A stretch of DNA of 64,000 bases from Rhynchopus euleeides. Lineage: Eukaryota; Euglenozoa; Diplonemea; Diplonemida; Diplonemidae. The stretch spans positions 1,178,001 to 1,242,000 of the forward strand of contig OY723316.1 of the NCBI GenBank assembly GCA_963210315.1, read 5' to 3'. Under the pieces are notes generated by a model, which saw only the letters and a list, made by a program, of their open reading frames with translations, was not told the DNA's origin and made no database searches. Shown piece after piece: positions 21,001 to 26,219 of the stretch; the first letter of the stretch is position 1, and each line of letters begins with the position of its first letter. A program made the translations under genes and the position numbers.

Positions 21001-22211
21001 CCTCCGCGAAGCTGCTGGAGAAGCTCTCGGTGGCTGGACGGTTTGAGGGGTACCTGCATGTGCGGCAGGGGGGCGGCTACCCGGTGATCACACGCACAGA
21101 GCACGTCCGCTTCTCCGTGTCCGCAGATGGGTTCCAGGAGAGCGCTGTTGTGTCGTACAGGGTGTTCGCCTCCATCCGTGTGGAGGCAGTGTGCCGCCCC
21201 TTTGCCTGTGACTACATCATCTACCTTGTGGACGACACGGGCAGCGTGCTGCTGGGCGACAGGGGGCAGGACGTCAGTGTTGCCACGTCGTGTCTTTCGG
21301 ACATCTCAAGGCAGACGCTTGCAGGGCCACGCGACCCTAACGACCCATCTGCCATCCGGGTGGTCATCCCAGGTCTGCGGACGGCGCAGGGTCAGGCGAG
21401 CCTGCAGGGCATTGCCGTGTCACGGACCTGCGATGTGCTGGAGGTTGCCTTCACCTACACACCGACAGGATACCGCGGCACGTGGAAGGGGCGTGTGGAG
21501 GCGCCTCAGCGCAACACCACCGCTGCGGTGGTGTATGTCTCACTGACAACCGCGACATTTGACGCCGAATTCGAAGCGATGACAGCACTGCGGTCCCTCC
21601 GCAACAACGCATCGGCCCTTGCGGTCACACTGTCCAACCTCGTGCAGGGTGTGCGCCAAGTTGTCGTCCAGACCCTCTGTATCCTGAACAACGGCGACCC
21701 TTCCTACTGCGAAACGCTCCCTGCTGGGGCGGCTTCCCACGATGCCTCTGTCTGGCAGGTCGCTGGTTATGAGGTATCACTGGTCTACAAAGCCGAGCTG
21801 CTTAACGGCGTCAGCATCGGGTCCTACATGTTGTCGCTAGACGCGGCCCTCCTGCAGTCTGTCGAACAGGGGTCGTCCCCGCTCAACGCCTACGGCGTGC
21901 CCTTCAACGGAAGCCTCTCCACGCTGAGCACCACACCCCTGGTGACGGTCCCGTCAACCCCCGCCCCACAGACGGCAGCGCCAGACACCGAGGAGCCAGT
22001 GTTCCTCAACGAGACGCAGTTCCTGACGTCGGAGCCAGGAACGCCAGACACCGAGGAGCCCGTGTTCCTCAACGAGACGCAGTTTCTGACGTCGGAGCCA
22101 GGAACGGCACCCCCGATCTTCTGGTTTCCCCTCAGCGCGCCTGCCTTTCCAGAGCAGGGCGTGCTGTATCTGCTCTGCACGCTTGTTGTTGCCGCAGTCT
22201 GTGCTGTGTAA
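9054..22211 (+). CDS. Giant secreted, probably GPI-anchored surface protein
   Basis: One uninterrupted frame of 4,385 residues from the first ATG at 9054. The frame can extend to a GTG at 9033, which is unlikely as a start. Residues 1-37 form a signal peptide: basic start, hydrophobic LLCLVCMATAVG. Residues about 40-125 are Ser/Thr-rich and mucin-like (TLTLS-type words). Then come repeated beta-rich modules with a Y-x-x-C-(Y/V/H) strand often followed by Trp, near residues 280, 796, 1054, 1276, 1402, 1575, 1835 and 1996. A Pro/Thr-rich hinge sits at 1699-1743. The second half has a different CxxC mark (CTNC about 2604, CEAC 3146, CSLC 3322, CFLC 3449). The end has a twice-repeated 21-residue stalk and a hydrophobic tail that stops without cytoplasmic residues, as in GPI-anchor signals. 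Family and ligand are not recognised; adhesion or coat is inferred. Confidence 0.85.
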   Translation: MIMSRLRQRPQGIAAAGCLPGWRLLCLVCMATAVGSASTATETASLSMTYTPSSTLSESITLPTSTSTGSASFTLPTATVSTSLTLPTVTSTMTLSLSLSWSMTPPTASATDTYSLTLTLSRSFTLTKTWMSFDNYTAYIEPRSFTAGQEVRVKVVAQLLDAEIRAINATNPLAAEFIVFKHDAKYGGDCALYVGDIIPKDEALFRERLTEVERAEHNKDKRRKPIPRQVFTSDEQQAALHVLNRGHGSSNFRDYPDFGDDSPFVSTFFYTFAVPHHTLEFVVCYTRTVDSHWNLRDDQYSWQLLRFEAGQLGPTGPSQQVQSALQSLPSLLYYDLPDPTAGQYAVIRLLSSEAWNFTYASSISCGSGVSNELLASCSLGDMLKIVPKGAGCTSERLYHERFVPYFGSEYLQPGGSLSATGGPAVREAATAGGVGLFGTRFSNPLVDKWNSSGEYSGFGATVHSDGAQNRAEFALNSGLDSDMRTGPRYTFTSHAYVYVRLPELQAVAPNTTFDNLYDMCFSSKQQRTVFVDPGKNDSIAPSVPFWRKLFPCNPYHAECTREHDTAHDLDSKSGAQNRDKMFAEFNPSFRVEEDVIGWTLYDLTPKSWGTIVFDSQEEGLLNTQPSGVFNVTRATLPENNGWQGLSLPAEVQDYWSSGLGGDMFRIVSADKFSEHLHVSEETPNINNSAARRSFGTFPSVGCWYTGLDTPTYTGLGRHNIRAGTGDTTPWRSTHGGFANEGAEFPIGSTDLRGDPTAAPQGATPSGDSGGSRPEDHDNRMAVNTAYATLYIPEAGTRWHVCYRASCSQSIERDAAVTKCKRNGGFHVLPFHGAVNWDPEGEAAYSGFMKDVEGHGVSGRFPQKKWLHFNTSAHPESFAAAVASGAIAPGDPGDLLNTSAAYRNEHLAKQHPPRHLYWSMNDTRANTYGPITITTENASYYEGGMLDTRRWDLGEPSIRYADDAQGSVLRLVRSGVPCDHDGGLFPAEAYRGRFGGNFYHFQQRVPVAAQQLDGGALECNNADAVNDVTQCLGTAHDAAVTYEALYYITLPPQGSYRVCHRSKGWNWVEVPSERLKEFSYEKTGFLGDDVNTEWSRLWKNGTGYDFLKVDGDAMDSFSVEWRESRGGMEALFVVKDTEGRGAVGKRGRCAETRASWCDASADVLRLIPEYPGDASRQPTCDINPLNHDIRLTDDQLYLSCSSLSAEPCSSDAFIRRFSTEALHPTPYVSLMANRSPLRYKGIVPADSNVFNSVFETAAVLDVPAFRDTTGAHGTNRYRICYKQFWTPNWVMFNQSLVVVSNMTDYEISSPLPSRLVNDTKGHLLAGKYQDFELKLNSFKIDEVDSFIAKLVEFRFGSLSNDCVQRAAHTEGEPMSATTDIFLGGTSDDFLNFSITVPAHPGRYILCVQVVRQGRTTEDSMSWYRVRKYPHLPLNEDYSFYVRDNGIRWFVTEGNAPTNQGVLTVNLLKCQSVHTPFSATVTQQQGAFYCAPRSDGGVFNTDDSVSQGGDSAKIVPVHLPCGSDTSVHVGVEFANVSLGATSPNGFRLNLGATDGPAGEAAFIVALPQVPFDKRTTYKVCVKTLFSESDILGAGTVSWVEVGQYYGGVGGPKAGQVVSTGLNAAGVQESMFQTKQSAIIHWEVAAQVRPLSTLVTGNISSGAVVLAGSSSTFVSSAATSSPSRVPGHGFTLTMYPLYTPSPPTNAPSTPAPISPAPPTPTPPTTSAPATPPPVPPATPAPPTLSPDEARAGRYDLFKLVLAKVPKTRVPESASWGDVAAEWIDVPGASCLSPGAEGTSNDDTACTAGTTYGSCPSLEVGGEGVVSAMLQFLLRPGKYLVCYRRAHPVLGVRDQTWMWIRSSSGDDGLYAQPSFLEMDVDTALTNAMVFDLRAATGSDGAAMSLASWCQGGNTSDGTAGYGSNDCIALHGSTGYHADLVSIIDGDKSCGLPSLAPNGSAGSPPEWFRLKRLSQEAASVDLPLAADQFNLPPAAFPSLTAYKLCVYKALAPSANKKSDGAALTSSEYVLRAGLVYQLYNRGTDRASGGLSGLWMPSAIATQRLIRVETLLDNTPGNPTPGVNILTSTTHVIEFNKTVYNRYASLPSHSLKTALQMYTINSGVTLTYRVSIQGGRVNHAVQVQQCSLPQPDSPLTALYCETLAAEPTGNASVRAFYVSNVGGSCSLLDSPIYGLGPYALTQKYDPGQGSTVEFTIKYSSGCATSPWGCGIRFSTRDSTDLTSMHSSPYWVAVARREPDKLLINGQDVSTWTCSHNHVCRLRFDAMYQGLREYAPSGDVVVRSEIGTDFAINSAVNDSSLTYGAQGSVEYLALPRLLVGVDASHAVLHVKYGGGHQLTVHVAVTRRDIRSAIIDTIKVLDTSRVGSQTTPPAPVWSSGNLQHSYLLTTWDYILRIRAFGADGNLITEADETQDWVITGNAPARNEVLGSETDAAALGRHTSGTLPPLVQQPLSYDAHGAYVRFRIKNNYGCYRGSGCRLSWKMEKTGKSVITVHVDVAVRVIGDRVRVTPNSAIYRMEGIQVSLQAGQYVSAEEWVPDEFHEGSFFALLQGAPGIAFLPDTSQASRCIFMDPCVPVYETPTFLLRTNQSCTNCTASFHTTAGAESLDVAFPDSTLAFTLLEPIMRLECGIETPNISFAQDSPLSTPFNFYVRVVSPINGNQLMSDIAVDMDITTLDGTGYALVGFSGSTYTFTVENGEALLRNAVLQRNRTIAVPMLMRMHVEGPRGTSCERHIPIFLGDVKVLVAPVNGNNEVHLKTSDVEAGVSFNFEFSDGVQRLLQIQANNEPLGWAAEGDVFASPSSPLSSTHDPRNLYSFGEFTFTYGSALVKFTVSTDQATAKGTFTMQYAGQVASPVRRAMFEVCGGVETCTSVYVYITPDIIPPLSLQWYAQPSPLNGLTSSCSASPQRNTFQVGVVFSVPNQVTTLKYLYYSEATRVTISFPRGGAGASTAFTLGNATETVNGIAVVEYSSPQSGFTDNLKLEAPAIGSSVSVGVTWASTQETYNTFQLLPAVTYAECPRNVVLNATVGGYKMTLPLHNTQGEGWAYGSGMAVAMPVPFQTVVLTTAGERAWSYQGRVRITKMPSLSGCNDGGSLELHKPTALNPNRLERSLSGMSELSNGVSTVWASFSAPCEACTLRLDLCYTTATSAGDCLTPPQVPTAADTAPILSNRVKFTKPFSVVSPQPSGAHVTHQRLPAGTGTAVVGSGNVSVIHVGNVFAVSLEAVQHFGVRQWAAKVDGAAVEVKVVNVWRAEVGGSAALRYGNGGFLRELTPADAGEACGGVLRETNGEYRVHAVDPTLLFVYTRPCSLCEVWVHYRLSPHDSWSAFPLRTEIAPAARTFQARVLTCGVSWSLAPSTPRGRFRDRPFAVSIWKRDMNGFPAWEGEGRLLFSVGDSHGNGGGGVITLEAGNAVEGTSTLVKGGVGTILVKATRACFLCSASLNSLTQSVHVPFSVLTHATHLVPHEVAARHEGGRPVWDFDLYAADENGDRDFTVNAQIIPNAPLIAANGSSTDMVNGALRTTLTFSGPALNVPLNTTALKEVGLNAEVKVFRLRPPFYSLSWSVPFHNVSAQVEQSCGAQSGTLQEGMPCSVTVLSNGDGRGSLSASLDGTEVTASGSCPCGSLSLTQAVVPILHGKARFDLLLKGVTSASCDCVMRFEVAGAVQLAQRLKVPIERVTIAPLLVPASSAQAAVVTYRIMSPVTGDPASPSAYATVIKNANVTLRIGGYDLTGTRFIDKALPFVSWLQLVPSIPTCFKQVRVVQVESRYEVLGSFKESCRIEQMTVASDSVNFYAIDVRATANPRYIAVREAAGQVLHLVIKDSANSTVEYYAETRVHLAVNGVRVKTFIAHHGTLQVPTAEAAAARRKGGPGNPPGDVTGQWFFELEGGSAVSAPIFLQYVPLPQGAQIVVDGEQVLGNAVRITVTVLDSHGSRADAPIPMFVAETAVPCLGYPATCRQRVAVTSLTSAKLLEKLSVAGRFEGYLHVRQGGGYPVITRTEHVRFSVSADGFQESAVVSYRVFASIRVEAVCRPFACDYIIYLVDDTGSVLLGDRGQDVSVATSCLSDISRQTLAGPRDPNDPSAIRVVIPGLRTAQGQASLQGIAVSRTCDVLEVAFTYTPTGYRGTWKGRVEAPQRNTTAAVVYVSLTTATFDAEFEAMTALRSLRNNASALAVTLSNLVQGVRQVVVQTLCILNNGDPSYCETLPAGAASHDASVWQVAGYEVSLVYKAELLNGVSIGSYMLSLDAALLQSVEQGSSPLNAYGVPFNGSLSTLSTTPLVTVPSTPAPQTAAPDTEEPVFLNETQFLTSEPGTPDTEEPVFLNETQFLTSEPGTAPPIFWFPLSAPAFPEQGVLYLLCTLVVAAVCAV
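14149..14281 (+). repeat. Pro/Thr-rich hinge-coding segment in the giant gene
   Basis: Codes for about 44 residues that are nearly all Pro, Thr, Ala and Ser (PAPPTPTPPTTSAPATPP). It separates two blocks of Cys-containing modules and is likely an extended, O-glycosylated spacer. Confidence 0.8.
21981..22106 (+). repeat. Two tandem 63-bp repeats coding a stalk motif
   Basis: Two almost identical 63-bp units each code for 21 residues centred on EEPVFLNETQFLTSEPG, with one N-glycosylation site (NET) per unit. They sit just before the hydrophobic C-terminal tail, so they form the membrane-near stalk. Near-identity points to a recent duplication. Confidence 0.9.
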
Positions 22212-22500
22212 TCTCAGTCGTTGGTGCTCCTCCTGCGGTTCTGGCAGGGGGGGGGAGAAACATCTGAGACGGGGACAAGTCACACCCAGGAGCGGGTCAG
22301 AGGGGTGCACAGAGGAAACGCAGCACCAGGCCCTGCCGCCCTCCATGCCAGGTGTCAGCCTATTTTGGCCTTCTCTCGCGACCCCTGCCATCTCCCCTCC
22401 TCTCGCCCCCCCCCCATTCCGGATCAAAACTCGCCATCACATTTTTCCCGGAGTGGCGAATCGGGAGAACACTGGTTGCATCGTGTAGGAAACTATTTTG

Positions 22501-22622
22501 GTGTCAAACGCACCATGCTCACGGAAGGCGTTCAGAACAAAAAGGGTTGCCGCGGGAGCAATGTTTTGTTCACGTACACTCCACGCCCCAACGTGACAGG
22601 TGACCAGAAGGTTGCACAAACA
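22501..22622 (+). repeat. Dispersed repeat B, copy 1
   Basis: Starts GTGTCAAACGCACC and includes GCTCACGGAAGGCGTTCAG, GGAGCAATGTTTTGTTCAC and GTGACAGGTGACCAGAAGGT. Other copies are at 32,227-32,425, 39,189-39,322 and, in part, 55,015-55,068. Confidence 0.8.
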
Positions 22623-22670
22623 ATAATGTCAGTCCAGTACAGCCGCTCTTTACTCGTATTTTGTTTGTGA

Positions 22671-22685
22671 TGCGTTGACGCTTCC
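22671..22685 (-). repeat. GGAAGCGTCAACGCA motif, reversed
   Basis: Exact minus-strand match to the 15-base motif found at the ends of the YR retroelements and at many other sites in the window. The minus-strand context after it (ATCACAAACAAAATAC, then AGAGCGG) matches the SIRE-like unit at 58,600-58,790. Confidence 0.75.
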
Positions 22686-23325
22686 ACACACAAATGCCTC
22701 AACTCCTGTGATGGGGGAGGCTAGTGGTGTGCGGAGCACGTTTGGCTGTGGTGAAGTGACATGTTCTGCTCACAAGTGTGCGTAAAAAAAACTAACAGAC
22801 CATCCCCTCCCCACCTTGCCCAGCTGCCAGAAACAGAGTCAGAAGAACGGCCAGTGCAGAGCAGAACACCCCCTACCACCCCCTCGCCCCACACCACCTC
22901 CACCACCCCTCAGCCTGGTCGTTCCCCGTGCAGGAGGAGAGCAGCCTGGGAGAGAGGCCAGTGTTTCGTGTTGTTCTGGTCGGTGCATGTCGTGCGGGAT
23001 GGGTCCCGTGTCGGTGCTGTGTGGTGGAGGCGGCAGTCAGGGGGAGATACGATGTGTTGGCGGCAAGGCCCATCGGCCCTGTCGGCATGTCCACAACCCC
23101 ACACCGCTGGCGTTTCACTTGAGATACACACACACAGCATGGCAGGCAGCGCACTACACTGCACATTCTGTTGGAACAGTGGTGCAACCGAGATAGTGGA
23201 AGCGATCAACAAGTACAACCACTCTCTCTGAGATCTCAGGATGTTTACCTCACCCCTTTTCCTTTTCTATCCTTCTGACACAAATCAGAGGCTCGAGAAT
23301 TTGCTGCAGCGCCCCCCACCCTCCC

Positions 23326-23367
23326 GACAGCACGCACCACCCAGCAGTGACCAGCCGGGTTGCAGCA
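23326..23367 (+). promoter_or_regulatory. Conserved leader just upstream of AC1
   Basis: Contains CACCACCCAGCAGTGACCAG followed by a G-rich join and GTTGCAGCA before the ATG. The same roughly 38 bases precede AC2 (26,181-26,219), AC3 (39,724-39,762) and AC6 (62,521-62,559). They may be a 5' UTR with a trans-splice acceptor at CAG, or simply a duplicated flank. Confidence 0.5.
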
Positions 23368-25118
23368 ATGGGGTGGTTCGAGCGCATCATCTCGATGGAC
23401 GGGAGGCTGCAGGGGCAGGCACGCAGCGACAGGCGCCTGGTCTTCCTCGTCGCCATCTTCTGCCTTGCTGCAATCCTCTTCTCCATTGCGACGACGCAGC
23501 GGGAGCACCTCACGTCGCTGGCCGTTGGAAGCTACGGCATCATCCTGTGCACGATGCTCCTCCTCACCTTGCAGTGCCTCTACCGCGCCTGCATCTCGGA
23601 GCTGATGCTGAAGGCGTACGTCGTACTGTGGACAGTCGCCATCTGCTTCCTCCAAGTGCACGTGCAGTCGATGGGAACCAACCCCAATTGGTCGCTGTTC
23701 GTGCTGGTGCTGGACCTGTCGCTGCTGCTCCGCCTCGGAAGGACCTTCGCCCTCGGCCTCATCGGTGTCGTGCTGCTGTTGGTGGTGGTGGTGCACCTCG
23801 ACCTGCAGGCCGTTTTGGCCTCCTGGACTTCCCAGGAGGCGCCTCGGAGTCGTATCGTTGGAAACTGTTGGCGGACCGTGCCAGCTGCTCGCGCCCCCCA
23901 TGCGCTGGGTCCATATCCTGGAGCCTTTCCCAGGTGACCATCGTGTCGTTGGTGCTTGTGATCGATTTCCTGGCGACGCGTGACTTTGCAGAGTCTGCGG
24001 AGAAGGAGAAGGCGTCGATGGGGCGGACCATCGAGACTGTGGAGGCGATTGCACAGCTTCTGGCGGGCTACGACGTCGACACCGTGGCGGAGATGCTGCA
24101 GGAGGCGGAGGCGGAGGGGCGGCTGCCTGCTGCGATGCACGAGGCGCTTCACAGGCTGGAGCAGAACCTGCGGCTGTACCGCCCGTACCTCCCGAAGTCG
24201 TGCCTGCCTCTCCAGGGTGCAACTGACAGCACCAGTTGCAGCGAGGATATGAGCGAATCGTTGTCGAGTCAGGCGAGCAATGCGAGCTCAGGAGGGGATG
24301 TGGGGTTGCAACGCTTGAAGTGCAGCAGATCCAGCGTGCTTGTGTTGAATGTGTGTGGGTCGCTCGGCATGCTTGAGGGTAACGCTGCCAGATTCACTCA
24401 TGCGTTTGAGGCAGTGCTTTCCACAGCGCTGAGTGTTACACACCGGCGTCGCGGGCTTGTCGACGTATTCGTGGGCGACCGGGTGCTTGCGTCATTCAAC
24501 ACGTGGAGGTCGTGTGCCCTGCATGCGACGTCTGCTGTGAAAGCGGCACAGGACATTGTGCAGGCAGTGGGCATGGCGTGCGGGCCGCAGGGCGCGTGTG
24601 TCAGTATCGGGCTTGCGACAGGCAGGGTTCTGCACGGGGACGTGGGGTGTGCCGAGATGCGTCGCTTCAGCGTGCTGGGTGGTGTGCCAGTTGTGGCGTG
24701 CGGGATGGAGCGCACGGCACGTGCGTTCGGGCTAGGCGTGGTGTGCAACCGCAGCCTGCAGCAGGACGCAGATTTTGAACACATTCTTCTGCTTGTGCCG
24801 CGCCTGGTGCACCTGGTGAAGGCGGGCGCGTGTGGCGGGGACAAGCTGCGCGACGCTGTGCCTGACGGCGGGGATCAGCCTGTGTACGAGGTGCGGATGC
24901 CTGCCACTGCTGACAAGACAGACGTACCCGCCGACGAGTGGCTGTACCAGATCGGACATGGTGCTGCCGAGTGGGCGCCGTACAACGAGGCTGTGCGGAA
25001 GTACGTCAAAGGTGCGGGTGTGGCAGACGCTGTATCGGATGCAGGGCATCACGAGGCTGCTGTGCGGCACGTCATCACACAGCTGGGGTGCAGGCAGACC
25101 CTCCTGCTGCACGTCTAG
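23368..25118 (+). CDS. AC1: divergent six-helix cyclase-like protein, frame change near 23,810
   Basis: Shares the start MGWFERIISMDGRLQG with the other cyclases, then six predicted helices, the two-Cys outer loop (CSRPPC) and the ESAEKEKASMGRTIETVE linker to YRPYLP. After that it diverges. The catalytic cyclase domain of AC2 to AC6 is absent. What remains is a single degenerate cyclase-type domain: VLVLNVCGSLGM where FTDI is expected, VDVFVGDRVLASF, VSIGLATGRVLHGDVG and VVACGMERTARAFG. It lacks the first metal Asp and the Asn/Arg pair, so it is probably inactive and may bind or regulate an active partner. The frame shifts by one base at about 23,806-23,813, between HLDLQA and RFGLLDFPGG. As 1.3 kb beyond stays open, this may be a sequencing error or a very recent lesion. 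About 583 residues in all. Confidence 0.65.
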
Positions 25119-26219
25119 GCGGCATCCAGGCCGCAGCGCACGCAGTGATTCAGCAGCGAGTTGCTTTGGCATACAAACACCACGACCCCCCAAGACCACC
25201 AAGACACCACGCCATGTTCGACACCGGCAGCGACGACCCCCCTCCAGACCGAAACACATCCTCACACTTTACACCGATCGCGAGTGACTCTTCTCTCCTC
25301 ACCCAGACGGGGCTAGACTGCCTGACTCACGACTGATAGCTTACGAGTGGTGGGCCTGTCCCCTTCATCATGGCCCTGCTCACTTCGGCAAGATTCACTC
25401 GACTGGTCCCGCCGCTTTTTCCAAGGCAAGCTGGCTTTTCTCCAAGCCCAACTGTCAGTGTATGTGGAGTCGGGAGCGGGCCTTACTTCTGTGCCGCTGT
25501 GTGTCAAAACCGACCCACTCAACACACAGCAGCCTCACAGCCAGTGCTGTGATGCAGCTCATGGATCTGCACTTCAGAGCGAAGCCCCACTGGGGGTCAT
25601 CCCTGCAGAGCGGTGTGTTTCCACACACCCATCCTGCCATGCGTGTTGTGTGTTGACGTGACGTGTGGTGACCTCGCTCAGTGCATATATGCTGCCTCAC
25701 GCTGTCTGTGGCCCTTTCCTCGAATCATCTTTGCCGCCCCAAGTCTAGCGGAGCCACGGTGGCTGTGTTGATATTTTTGTTGTTAGTTCGGCGGAGCCAA
25801 CTGGGGGGAACTTTCTGTGCCTTCAGCTGGGTCATGCGGCCGCACTCACACCACTTCATCAGGCCGGGGAGCGGTGTACACAAAGAGTGGGGTCTGCGTT
25901 CCAACAAAACAACTTCCGGCATCAATTGGTTTGTTGTCTCGTTTTGCTGTCACTTTACGATCCAGCGGGGGCACAGATAGTTTCACAAAAACGTCAGGTG
26001 CCAAGAGTATACGGCACAAAAAACCCGGCACGCCAGCCGGCACACCGGTGATCCCGCCGCGCTGCCTGCTTCCTCAGGAGACTCAGCCCCCGGAGTGTTG
26101 GGTAGTCCAGTGGGGGGGGGCTGGTGGCATTCTCACGTGATTTTGCTTTTGCCCCTGTTCTGTGCAGAGTGCGTATCTCCCGCAACACGCACCACCCAGC
26201 AGTGACCAGGGTTGCAACA
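25119..26219. other. Intergenic stretch between AC1 and AC2
   Basis: No gene is seen. Repeat E occupies about 25,770-25,985, and the shared cyclase leader lies at 26,181-26,219. Short C and G runs occur at 26,105-26,120. Confidence 0.6.
25770..25985 (+). repeat. Dispersed repeat E, copy 1
   Basis: Includes TTGTTAGTTCGGCGGAGCCA, AGAGTGGGGTCTGCGTTCCA and GTCTCGTTTTGCTGTCACTT. A second copy at 42,083-42,290 lies between AC3 and AC4, so it may have moved with a cyclase duplication or be an element of its own. Confidence 0.75.

Larger units (their letters stand above)
22212..23367. other. Intergenic stretch between giant gene and AC1
   Basis: Holds repeat B (22,501-22,622), a reversed GGAAGCGTCAACGCA motif (22,671-22,685), a C-rich coding-like patch (22,800-22,930) with no recognised product, a forward motif variant (23,198-23,212), and the shared leader just before AC1. 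No gene is supported. Confidence 0.6.
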
